DNA of 6,123 nt from Planctomycetaceae bacterium (GCA_009691925.1 SIAG01000254.1:1-6123); one strand, 5' to 3'. Shown: positions 1-6,086, counted from the first letter of the stretch. The notes: generated by a model not told the origin, from the sequence alone. Numbers and translations are program-made.

Positions 1-118
1 GTTCTTCGGGCGTGCGGCAGTCGAGAAGGAGACAGGGCTCGGTGGGGGCGGCGAGGATCGCGGCGGCTTCTGGAGGGGAGATCTCGAGGGGCACTTCATC
101 GGGGCGGGGGGCACTCAT
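1..118 (-). CDS. Rhodanese-like domain protein, 5' part only (runs off the left edge)
   Basis: Reading the minus strand from an ATG at 118-116 gives 39 codons that stay open to the window edge. The protein starts MSAPRPDEVPLEISPPEAAA and reaches LLLDCRTPEE at residues 30-39. The order 'hydrophobic strand, D-x-R, T/S-P-E-E' is the N-terminal signature of rhodanese domains (typically LLDVRTPEEF), and the preceding 'I-S-P-x-E-A-A' helix is also usual there. Rhodaneses carry a later active-site Cys loop that transfers sulfur or acts as a redox or regulatory module; that part is outside the window, so catalytic competence cannot be judged. A GGAG lies 11 bases upstream of the ATG, a distant and weak ribosome binding site. 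The gene follows the DUF1559 gene on the same strand but is separated from it by a strong terminator, so it probably has its own promoter; I could not identify one convincingly. Confidence 0.72.
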   Translation of the reverse strand, partial: MSAPRPDEVPLEISPPEAAAILAAPTEPCLLLDCRTPEE

Positions 119-209
119 CGCGCAAACGTCTCCGGGAGGGATGGCTCAAAATGGCGTTAAGGATGCCTTGGCAAAGAGGAACGGGCAACGCCACCTTGGC
201 CGATGAAGC

Positions 210-251
210 AAAAAAAAAGCGGCAGCCGGAGGGAGGCCCCCCGGCTGCCGC
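210..251 (-). terminator. Rho-independent terminator of the DUF1559 gene
   Basis: A perfect 11-bp inverted repeat (219-229 GCGGCAGCCGG with 241-251) encloses an 11-base loop. On the minus strand the stem is followed directly by nine T residues (210-218). It begins 47 bases after the DUF1559 stop codon. Stem, loop and T tract all match the intrinsic-terminator pattern, and only in the minus orientation. It should insulate the rhodanese-like gene from DUF1559 transcription. Confidence 0.93.
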
Positions 252-298
252 AGCTTCAGGCAGATGTTTGCCGAAATCGCGAGCGACCAATCACCCGA

Positions 299-1381
299 TC
301 ACTCGCTGACGGTCTCACCGCCGGCGCGGGTGACGAGGGCGTAGTAGACGGCCGGATCGATGTCGGTGCCAATCGAGCCCATGTGGCCGTCGCCGTACCC
401 GTGCATCACCAAGCCACCGGAGTGGTCACTTGACGCGCCCCAAGCGGACTGGCCGATCGGGCAGCGGCCGCTGAGTTTCTGACAGATCCGTCCCGTGGCC
501 GTCGCTGTCGGACCGTAGCCCAGACCAAAAATGGCGGGGCTCCAAACGCCGTTGGTGTTGATCGGGCACGTTCCGTCGTCGGAGGCCGCGGTGACGTGCG
601 TCTGCATGCCGTCTATCCAAGCGCCATTGCCGGCTTCCCTCGACTCAGCAATAAACAAAGTCTTTGACAGGCCGTCGCCGAACGAAGCGAATCCTACGCC
701 GAACAGCGGGCAGGGGTCGGTGTCGGCGTTGGCGAACTTGGCCGGCTTCAGCGGACAGGCGCCATTGTCGGTCGTCGCGGCGGTGAAGCCTCCTGCCAGG
801 CTTTGGCTGGCGATGCCGGCCATCACCTTGTAGTTGGTGAGCGCGATCTGGGGATAAGGGCCCGCACTGGTGAGGATCGACTTGAAATTGCTGCCGGCAA
901 GGGGCTGCACAAACCCCTGGCCACCGAAGGACGGGCAGATTATCCCGGAAAGAACGGTTGTCGACAGATGCTTGCCGTTGGCGACGGTCGACGGTCCGAA
1001 CGGCGTGTAGCCACGTTGGAAACGGTTGGTCGCCCCCGAGAGAGTGTTGTAGAGGTTCGTCTCCTCCATGAAGGGGAGGATGTGGCAGATGTAGCTGAAC
1101 GCGGCCGGGGTTGTGGCTCCCTCGGCGGTGTTGAACGTCGTCGCGGTGTATGGATTCCGATCGCAGGCAGCGGGCAGAGCCTTGCGGGAATCGTGGAAGT
1201 TTTGCATCGCGAGGCCGAGCTGCTTCAGCTTGTTGCCGCAGGAACTGCGGTTGGCAGCCTCACGGGCCGACTGGACAGCGGGCAGTAGCAGCCCGACGAG
1301 TGTGCCGATGATGGCGATCACAACGAGCAATTCGACGAGCGTGAAGCCGCGTCGATGGGAACCGGTGGTCCGGACAGACAT
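299..1381 (-). CDS. DUF1559 family protein with prepilin-type N-terminal methylation signal
   Basis: The 360-residue product starts MSVRTTGSHRRGFTLVELLV. Cleavage by a prepilin peptidase after G12 would leave mature F-T-L-V-E with the conserved Glu at position 5, followed by a hydrophobic helix to about residue 34 and the usual family block LPAVQSAREAANRSSC. The C-terminus carries the DUF1559 His...DG motif (H320 to D331-G332, ten residues between). Together these identify a DUF1559 pseudopilin-like protein, a family very abundant in planctomycetes. It is expected to be exported and held by its N-terminal helix in the inner membrane or a pilus/type II secretion-like fibre; its precise role is unknown. 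The mature part has nine cysteines, five in Cys-Pro pairs, suggesting disulfides. I chose the ATG at 1381 over the in-frame one at 1411 because GGAGG lies 6 bases before it and because the leader then has normal length. It is monocistronic, with its own terminator. Confidence 0.93.
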   Translation of the reverse strand: MSVRTTGSHRRGFTLVELLVVIAIIGTLVGLLLPAVQSAREAANRSSCGNKLKQLGLAMQNFHDSRKALPAACDRNPYTATTFNTAEGATTPAAFSYICHILPFMEETNLYNTLSGATNRFQRGYTPFGPSTVANGKHLSTTVLSGIICPSFGGQGFVQPLAGSNFKSILTSAGPYPQIALTNYKVMAGIASQSLAGGFTAATTDNGACPLKPAKFANADTDPCPLFGVGFASFGDGLSKTLFIAESREAGNGAWIDGMQTHVTAASDDGTCPINTNGVWSPAIFGLGYGPTATATGRICQKLSGRCPIGQSAWGASSDHSGGLVMHGYGDGHMGSIGTDIDPAVYYALVTRAGGETVSE

Positions 1382-1386
1382 ACAAC

Positions 1387-1392
1387 ACCTCC
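1387..1392 (-). promoter_or_regulatory. Ribosome binding site deciding the DUF1559 start
   Basis: On the minus strand GGAGGT (1392 to 1387) ends 5 bases before the ATG at 1381-1379 (GGAGG itself ends 6 bases before). No comparable site precedes the upstream in-frame ATG at 1411, so the shorter protein is preferred. Confidence 0.8.
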
Positions 1393-1525
1393 ACCCGATT
1401 AGGGCAGCCATGAAAAAATGAAGAATGACGCCTCGACAAGAACGTGGGGCCGTGCGGTATCCCAGCCATGGCCAGAGAACTGCCCGGCCGATCGAAAAAA
1501 GACCCCATCAACCCCAAGGTAACCG

Positions 1526-1543
1526 GTCTCCGTACGCGGAGAC
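1526..1543. other. Perfect 7-bp hairpin in the divergent intergenic region
   Basis: GTCTCCG (1526-1532) and CGGAGAC (1537-1543) are exact reverse complements around a four-base loop (TACG on plus, CGTA on minus). An 8-base direct repeat, CGCGGAGA, overlaps its right arm (1535-1542) and recurs 11 bases on (1546-1553), about one helical turn. No T tract follows directly on either strand, so it is not a standard terminator. It could be an RNA structure in the leader of the DUF1559 transcript, or a protein-binding site between the divergent genes. The inverted and direct repeats are seen; the function is inference. Confidence 0.4.
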
Positions 1544-1589
1544 ATCGCGGAGAGTTCGGGCACCGACCCCAGAAGCCAGAATTATTCGT

Positions 1590-1618
1590 AGCTTATGAGC
1601 GAACTGGAATCGTGTCAA
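1590..1618 (-). promoter_or_regulatory. Candidate sigma-70-type promoter reading toward the DUF1559 gene
   Basis: On the minus strand a consensus -35 TTGACA (1618-1613) is followed after 17 bases by TAAGCT (1595-1590), a poor -10 that matches 3 of 6 consensus positions. Transcription would start near 1583 and give a leader of about 200 bases before the DUF1559 start. The -35 is exact and the spacing ideal, but the -10 is weak, so this is only a candidate. Confidence 0.35.
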
Positions 1619-1631
1619 CTTAACAATCTCC

Positions 1632-2909
1632 ATGGCAGCCATTGCATCCGATCCGGTCGAGGCGAGGGAGTTCGCGCGGAGCGTCGTCGATCGGCTCCGC
1701 GCCGACGGGTATGAGGCGCTGTGGGCCGGAGGGTGTGTTCGTGACGAGCTCCTCGGCCGGACGCCGGCCGATTACGACGTCGCCACCTCGGCCAGGCCGG
1801 ATGTCGTTCGCGCGCTGTTCGGGCGGGCGCGGACACTCGCCGTCGGCGCGGCGTTTGGGGTGATCACCGTCGTCGGACCGCGGGGGAGCGGTCAGGTCGA
1901 GGTGACGACGTTCCGCACCGACGCGGCCTATACCGATGGCCGGCACCCGGCCGGCGTCACCTTTTCGACGGCCGCCGAGGATGCCAAACGCCGCGATTTC
2001 ACGATCAACGGGCTCTTCATGGACCCCCGGACAGGTGAAGTGCACGACCATGTCGGTGGCCGGGCCGATCTCGAGGCGGGGATCGTTCGTGCCATCGGGG
2101 AGCCGGCCCTTCGCTTCGGCGAGGATCACCTGCGGATGCTGCGGGCGGTGCGGTTCGCGGCCGGATTCGGCTTCGTGCTCGACGCCGAGACCCGCGCCGC
2201 GATCCAGCGGCTCGCCCCCCGGGCCGCCACGGTAAGCCCCGAGCGGATCGCCGCCGAACTGCGGGCGATGCTCTCCCGCTGCGGACGCGGCCGGGCGCTT
2301 GAGCTCCTCGCCGAGACGCGGCTGGCGGCGGTCGTTCTGCCGGAGCTCGCTTCTCCGGAGGGGCCCGCCGGGCCCGACTCTGCCTGGTTGCTTTCGGCCC
2401 GCGTCGTCGAGGCCCTCGATGAGCCGTCGCTCGAGGCGGCGCTGGCGATCCTCGCCGACGGGGAGCGGGCGGCCCTTCCCCGCGTTGTGGCCCGGCTGCG
2501 GCTTTCCAACCGCGAGGGGAACGGCGCCTGCTGGCTGCGGGCTGCCCTCGACGATCTCGCCCCCCGCAGCGTCGACGAGCTCCCCATGAACCGGCCGTGG
2601 TCGAGCCTCCAGCCCTGGCTCGCCCATCGCGACGCTCCGCGCCTGGGCGACCTCCTCCGGGCCCGCGCCGCCGTCAGCGGCCACGGGGCCGATTTCGCCG
2701 CCTGGGCCACTGCCTGCCTGCTGCGGCCCCGCGCCGAGCTCGACCCGCCGCCGCTGCTCGGCGGCCACGAACTGATCCGTGCCGGCTGTGCCCCTGGACC
2801 CGCTCTGGGGGAGATGCTTGTTCGGATCAGGGCCCTGCAGCTCGACGGCATGCTGACCTCCACGGCCGAGGCGCTGGCCTGGTTGGCTCAGCGACGGGCC
2901 CTGGGCTGA
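1632..2909 (+). CDS. CCA tRNA nucleotidyltransferase / poly(A) polymerase family protein
   Basis: The 425-residue protein belongs to the class II nucleotidyltransferases, which add or repair the 3' CCA of tRNA from CTP and ATP in the cytoplasm, or in some lineages add only part of CCA or poly(A). The head domain shows GGCVRDELLGR (33-43) followed by D47-Y-D49, the two metal-binding aspartates. RRDFTIN is at 120-126, the template-type 'EDHLRMLRAVRF' at 164-175, and SPERIAAEL at 202-210. The tail block LGGHELIRAGCAPGPALGEM (376-395) matches the C-terminal conserved segment of bacterial CCA-adding enzymes. I see no HD phosphohydrolase motif between neck and tail. The ATG at 1632 has no Shine-Dalgarno sequence. 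It is the only plus-strand gene, divergent from DUF1559 and convergent with scpB. Sequence alone cannot separate full CCA-adding, A-adding, CC-adding and poly(A) activities, so I give no symbol. Confidence 0.92.
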   Translation: MAAIASDPVEAREFARSVVDRLRADGYEALWAGGCVRDELLGRTPADYDVATSARPDVVRALFGRARTLAVGAAFGVITVVGPRGSGQVEVTTFRTDAAYTDGRHPAGVTFSTAAEDAKRRDFTINGLFMDPRTGEVHDHVGGRADLEAGIVRAIGEPALRFGEDHLRMLRAVRFAAGFGFVLDAETRAAIQRLAPRAATVSPERIAAELRAMLSRCGRGRALELLAETRLAAVVLPELASPEGPAGPDSAWLLSARVVEALDEPSLEAALAILADGERAALPRVVARLRLSNREGNGACWLRAALDDLAPRSVDELPMNRPWSSLQPWLAHRDAPRLGDLLRARAAVSGHGADFAAWATACLLRPRAELDPPPLLGGHELIRAGCAPGPALGEMLVRIRALQLDGMLTSTAEALAWLAQRRALG

Positions 2910-2911
2910 CG

Positions 2912-2939
2912 ACCGGATCACCCCGGCGGGGCGTCCGGT
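2912..2939. terminator. Possible bidirectional hairpin at the convergent gene junction
   Basis: ACCGGA (2912-2917) pairs with TCCGGT (2934-2939), and inside it CCCC (2921-2924) pairs with GGGG (2928-2931) around a three-base loop, with a small internal loop between the two stems. It lies just after the nucleotidyltransferase stop and overlaps the last codons of scpB. Neither strand has a T tract after it, so classical intrinsic termination is not shown; it may slow polymerase or protect 3' ends of both converging transcripts. Confidence 0.35.
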
Positions 2940-3721
2940 TCGGGCAGATCCTCGATCCGCGTAAGGTGGAAGATGTCGAGGAACTTCCTCGTCGTGCGGT
3001 AGCTCGGGGCGCCGTCGTCGCCCGGAGACAACTCGAGGAGCCCGCGGCGGACGAGGAGCCGGAGGATGCTCGGCGAGGCGTCGCAGCCGAGCTCCACAAA
3101 TCGATCCCGCGCCACCGGTTGATTCCAGGCGACGACGGCGAGGACGTCGAGGGCATCGGCGTCGAGGCGCACCAGCCTGGCCCGGCTCTCGATAACACGG
3201 CCAAGCGAGGCGTATTCCTCGCGGAGCCGCATCACCCAGCCATCGGCGAGCGACACAACCTCGTAGGGGCAGTTGTTCGCCCGGTACTGGCGGGCCAGGT
3301 CGGCGGCGATCTCGTCGATCTCCTGCGGACGCACTCCCCGCATCAGCGTGGCGACCCGCTTCGCCCCGAGCGGAGCCCCCCCGGGAAGGCCGACGAAGAG
3401 GAGGGCCTCGAGAATCGTGGCCGGGCTGACCCGGCAGGTGGAATCATGCTCCCCCGACCCGAAATCATCCTCGTCGAGGTTTGGCGAGGGATCGACCTCG
3501 ACACCGGCATCCCCGTCGGCCGGCGTGGTGCCACCATACGGATCGGCCACCCCCATCATCGAGGCAAAAGCCCGCGCGAGTCGGTCGATCGACAGCCCGC
3601 CGTCGGCCGGCGCGGCGGTGATGCCCCCCGCGGCTGGCGGCGGTGACCGGTCGTCCGGCTTTGTGGCCGGCGGGGGCACTGCCTTGTCTTGCGCCGTGCG
3701 TCGCGACTTCGACGTTGCCAT
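2918..3721 (-). CDS. scpB: Segregation and condensation protein ScpB
   Basis: ScpB is the winged-helix kleisin-associated subunit that, as a dimer, binds ScpA and the SMC ATPase to condense and segregate the chromosome. The 267-residue product has two winged-helix regions. The first runs from about 98 to 172 (ATILEALLFVG; then YEVVSLADGWVMRLREEY). The second runs from about 185 to 262, with LDVLAVVAWNQPVARDRF, the SPSILRLLVRRGLLEL recognition region, YRTTRKFLDIF, and the closing IEDLP typical of the family. Residues 1-95 form a Pro/Ala-rich then acidic low-complexity extension (PNLDEDDF at 80-87) that makes it longer than the usual 180-200 residues. GGAGG 7 bases before the ATG supports the long start. 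No scpA or smc is visible nearby. It follows the methyltransferase gene by 64 bases on the same strand, so co-transcription is plausible. Confidence 0.92.
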   Translation of the reverse strand: MATSKSRRTAQDKAVPPPATKPDDRSPPPAAGGITAAPADGGLSIDRLARAFASMMGVADPYGGTTPADGDAGVEVDPSPNLDEDDFGSGEHDSTCRVSPATILEALLFVGLPGGAPLGAKRVATLMRGVRPQEIDEIAADLARQYRANNCPYEVVSLADGWVMRLREEYASLGRVIESRARLVRLDADALDVLAVVAWNQPVARDRFVELGCDASPSILRLLVRRGLLELSPGDDGAPSYRTTRKFLDIFHLTRIEDLPEPDAPPG

Positions 3722-3728
3722 CCGTGGC

Positions 3729-3735
3729 CCTCCTC
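3729..3735 (-). promoter_or_regulatory. Strong ribosome binding site of scpB
   Basis: On the minus strand GAGGAGG (3735 to 3729) lies 7 bases before the ATG at 3721. It supports the long start and therefore the reality of the roughly 95-residue N-terminal extension of ScpB. Confidence 0.75.
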
Positions 3736-3747
3736 AGCGGCGCGGGT

Positions 3748-3771
3748 ATCCGGAGGGTGAACCCTCCCGAT
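3748..3771 (-). other. Hairpin in the methyltransferase-scpB gap
   Basis: GGAGGG (3752-3757) and CCCTCC (3762-3767) pair exactly around a four-base loop. After one C-C mismatch, ATC (3748-3750) and GAT (3769-3771) extend the stem to nine pairs. It sits about midway between the methyltransferase stop and the scpB start and ends 12 bases before the scpB Shine-Dalgarno. No T tract follows, so it looks more like an mRNA processing, stability or partial attenuation element than a full terminator. The role is inference. Confidence 0.35.
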
Positions 3772-3785
3772 TCCGGGCCCCTCAA

Positions 3786-4835
3786 TCATGGCTGATCGGT
3801 GGGAAACAAACGCGGCTGGGTCCCCTTACTCGGGCGTTTTCCCGGTTTTTTCATCTCCCGCCGCTCACCGAGACGGCGCCCTTCGCTCGTGGCGGGAACG
3901 CTCTTGAGAGGCTCCGCCGCGCCGTCGAGGGGTTCCCCCGGCTGCGCCGAGGCGAGCCGCTGGCGGATCCGGGCGGCATACTGCGGCGAGAGCTCGCAGC
4001 CGAGGTAGCGCCTCCCCAGCTTCGAGGCCACGGCGAGCGTCGTGCCGCTCCCCGCGAAGGGATCGATAACGAGGTCGCCGGGATGGCTCGAGGCCCGGAT
4101 GATCCGGCCGAGGAGTTGCTCCGGCATCTGGCAGCCGTGCCAGCCGGAGCGTTCCTTGAACGTCCCGCAGACACGGGGGAAGTACCAGGTATCTTCGTCG
4201 CCGGAAAATCCCTCGGGGAGGTCCTGGGGCCGGAGAATCCAGGTATCGTCGGGGAGACGGCCGTTGGGATTGGCGCGGCGGTCGCCATAGACGAGCTCCC
4301 GCGCCGACGGAACGCGGATCGCCTCGGTGTTGAAGGTGAAGGCGGCGGGATCGCGGACGAACTGGAAGATGTGGGCGTGCGACCGGCTGAACTTCTGCCG
4401 GCAGTTGACGCCGAACGTGTAGTACCACACCACCCAACTGCGGCAGGTGAGCCCCAGCTCCCGCGTCGCCAGCACCTTGAGCTCGGCGGCGTATTCGTCG
4501 CCGATCGCCAGCCAGAAGGTGCCATTGGGTCGCAGAACACGGACGATCTCCCCCATCCAACGCTTCGACCACCCCAGATAATCGTCGGCGGAGCGGCGGT
4601 CGTCGTAGGTGTCGTAGTCGTAGCCGATGTTGAACGGTGGATCGGCGAACGCCAGATGGGCGCAGCCGTCCGGGAGACCGGCCAACGACTGGAGGCAGTC
4701 TCCTTCGAGAAGGGTGTTTGAGGGGATGGCAGCCGCCGGCGCTGCCGAGTGGGTGGCTTCGGCCGACGGCGCCGCAGCTGCGGAGACGATTCCGGCCTCG
4801 GCTGGAGAAGACTTGGCAGAGGCACGGCGGGGCAT
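3786..4835 (-). CDS. Site-specific DNA methyltransferase (adenine-N6 or cytosine-N4, beta class)
   Basis: The 349-residue enzyme should transfer a methyl group from S-adenosylmethionine to an exocyclic amino group of a base in duplex DNA. The catalytic motif IV is ADPPFNIGYDYDTYDD (64-79). The SAM-binding motif I is DPFAGSGTT (258-266), followed by GRRYLGCEL. Motif IV before motif I, with about 190 residues between, defines the beta arrangement, as in CcrM-type enzymes. DPPF rather than SPPY makes N6-adenine more likely. The segment around 136-235, with WVVWYYTFG, HAHIFQFVRD and HGCQMPEQLLGRII, likely includes target recognition. The first 38 residues are Ala-rich and the last 30 strongly basic, both probably flexible; the basic tail may help DNA binding. 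AAGGAG lies 8 bases before the ATG. No restriction endonuclease gene is in the window, so it looks like an orphan methyltransferase. The target sequence cannot be read from the protein. Confidence 0.9.
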   Translation of the reverse strand: MPRRASAKSSPAEAGIVSAAAAPSAEATHSAAPAAAIPSNTLLEGDCLQSLAGLPDGCAHLAFADPPFNIGYDYDTYDDRRSADDYLGWSKRWMGEIVRVLRPNGTFWLAIGDEYAAELKVLATRELGLTCRSWVVWYYTFGVNCRQKFSRSHAHIFQFVRDPAAFTFNTEAIRVPSARELVYGDRRANPNGRLPDDTWILRPQDLPEGFSGDEDTWYFPRVCGTFKERSGWHGCQMPEQLLGRIIRASSHPGDLVIDPFAGSGTTLAVASKLGRRYLGCELSPQYAARIRQRLASAQPGEPLDGAAEPLKSVPATSEGRRLGERREMKKPGKRPSKGTQPRLFPTDQP

Positions 4836-4843
4836 CGGCAGGA

Positions 4844-4849
4844 CTCCTT
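4844..4849 (-). promoter_or_regulatory. Ribosome binding site of the methyltransferase gene
   Basis: On the minus strand AAGGAG (4849 to 4844) lies 8 bases before the ATG at 4835. It decides the start against a longer open reading frame beginning at 4857 in a different frame. I saw no convincing promoter in the 111-base gap upstream, so read-through from the hydrolase gene is possible. Confidence 0.7.
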
Positions 4850-4946
4850 CCCATCACACTCCTCGGACGGCGCTGGCGGTCGGCGGCTACCCCGGGAGGC
4901 CCCCAATCGACCCGCTCACTGCCGGGGCCGCAAGTCCCCGCCCCCT

Positions 4947-6086
4947 TCAGCGACGTTCCGCGGTGTCGTCGAAGGGGAGCAGCCGAGGATCGAGGCAGGC
5001 CGAGACCGCCTCATCGCACGCTGCCGCCGCCGCCGGGGCGCCGCTGTTGGTCGCCGCGAGGAGACAGAAATCGCGCCCCGGGGCCACCCAGGCGACGCAA
5101 TACCAGGTGGTGTTGGAGCCGGAGTGGGAGAGCACGCGCCCGCCCCCCCAGGCCCGCTCATGGAGCCCCCATCCGCCGGCATAGTGCTCCCCGTCGCGGG
5201 GCGCGAGACAGCGGGCCCAGTCGCGGGGCGACACGCCGAGACGTGGTTGGTCGCCCTCCCTCCTGTCGGCGGTGAAGGCGAGGACGAAGCGCGACCAATC
5301 CTCGATCGAGAGATGGACGCGCCCGGCGGGGCCCAGCGGCGGGGGATTGTCGATCCGCACCGGCGCGATGACACCGTCACGAACGACATGCCCCCAGGCT
5401 CCCGTCGAGCCCTCCGGGGGCAGGGGGCCAAAGGCGGCCGTCGTCAGCCCGAGCGGCTGGAAGACTTCGTCGGCAATGCGTGTTTCCCACGGCTTCCCTT
5501 CGATCGATTCAACGATGTGGCCAAGGAGGGCGTAGCCGACATTCGAATAGAGAAAGCCGGGCTCGGCCGGGCGGGGTTGGGAGAGGAGCCATTCGAGGAG
5601 CCCGCGCCGCGCCGCGACCGGGTCGCTGGGATGAGCGCGATGGAGGGCCCACCAATCGGGATTGGCCGGAGCGCCGCTGGTGTGTCGGAGAAGATCATCG
5701 ATCGTCACGCTGCCCCACCGCGATGTGGCGAGCGCACCCCCTTCGGCTCCGCGGACCTCGGGGAAGCACTCGGCGAGCGTCGTATCGGGGGAGAGCTTCC
5801 CGGCGGTCCAGAGCCGAGCGATCAGCACGGCCGTCATCGCCTTGGTGCACGATCCGATGTGAACGAGATCATCGAGGCGGGCCGGATCGACTTCGCCATG
5901 TTTCCGCACGCCGCTGACCGCGAACACCCGCCGACGGTCAGCGTGGAAACGCCCTGCCCAGAGTGCCGGGAGGTCATGCCTGGCACGGACTTCATCGAGC
6001 GTCGCCCGCAGATCCTCATGCCCCTCGGCCCGGGCGGCACCGGGGGAGAGGAGGACCACCAAAAAGACCATGGCGCTGGCGGCCAC
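4947..6086 (-). CDS. Secreted serine hydrolase of the beta-lactamase / penicillin-binding protein fold (class C-like)
   Basis: The protein (379 residues from the GTG at 6086) has the active-site triad of the class C beta-lactamase/esterase/D-aminopeptidase family. The nucleophile motif S79-C-T-K82 lies in HIGSCTKAMTA, Y180-S-N182 in FLYSNVGYALLGHIVE, and H321-S-G323 takes the place of KTG. DDLLRHTSG (130-138) is another family hallmark. Such enzymes act on esters, peptides or beta-lactams outside the cytoplasm; the substrate cannot be assigned, and beta-lactam resistance should not be assumed. The N-terminus is hydrophobic and ends GAARA before E21, a good signal peptidase I site. The GTG start has GGAGG 10 bases upstream, but the frame stays open to the window edge and reads APPARTGGGLAL just before it. 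An Arg followed by a longer hydrophobic run would make a better signal peptide, so the true start may lie outside. It is the first visible gene of the minus-strand run. Confidence 0.9.
   Translation of the reverse strand: MAASAMVFLVVLLSPGAARAEGHEDLRATLDEVRARHDLPALWAGRFHADRRRVFAVSGVRKHGEVDPARLDDLVHIGSCTKAMTAVLIARLWTAGKLSPDTTLAECFPEVRGAEGGALATSRWGSVTIDDLLRHTSGAPANPDWWALHRAHPSDPVAARRGLLEWLLSQPRPAEPGFLYSNVGYALLGHIVESIEGKPWETRIADEVFQPLGLTTAAFGPLPPEGSTGAWGHVVRDGVIAPVRIDNPPPLGPAGRVHLSIEDWSRFVLAFTADRREGDQPRLGVSPRDWARCLAPRDGEHYAGGWGLHERAWGGGRVLSHSGSNTTWYCVAWVAPGRDFCLLAATNSGAPAAAAACDEAVSACLDPRLLPFDDTAERR

Noticed and set aside
12..433. Short open frames on both strands across 12-433
   Set aside because: They run through the terminator and the rhodanese-like and DUF1559 coding ends, start without ribosome binding sites and resemble no family.
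1382..1411. Ten-residue upstream extension of the DUF1559 protein from an ATG at 1411
   Set aside because: The extension (MAALIGWRCC) would place hydrophobic residues and cysteines before the prepilin leader, and the good ribosome binding site lies inside it, in front of the ATG at 1381.
1620..2921. A 433-codon open frame on the minus strand covering the whole nucleotidyltransferase gene
   Set aside because: The translation is low-complexity Gly/Pro/Arg/Glu-rich with no recognisable motif, while the plus strand encodes a protein with every family motif. Long antisense frames are expected in GC-rich coding DNA.
3273..4721. A 482-codon plus-strand open frame antisense to scpB and the methyltransferase
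   Set aside because: It crosses the ends of two well-supported minus-strand genes and the gap between them, and its translation shows no domain. It is a GC-content shadow; the same applies to the plus-strand frame 2597-3646.
3851..4906. Two further minus-strand frames (3851-4906 and 3865-4857) almost as long as the methyltransferase
   Set aside because: They are Arg/Ser/Pro-rich out-of-frame readings of the methyltransferase gene. Only the 3786-4835 frame carries DPPF and DPFAGSGTT and has a Shine-Dalgarno site.
4836..4946. A terminator or promoter between the hydrolase and methyltransferase genes
   Set aside because: The gap is GC-rich with a partly palindromic CCCCGGGAGGCCCCC stretch, but has no stable stem with a T tract and no convincing -35/-10 pair.
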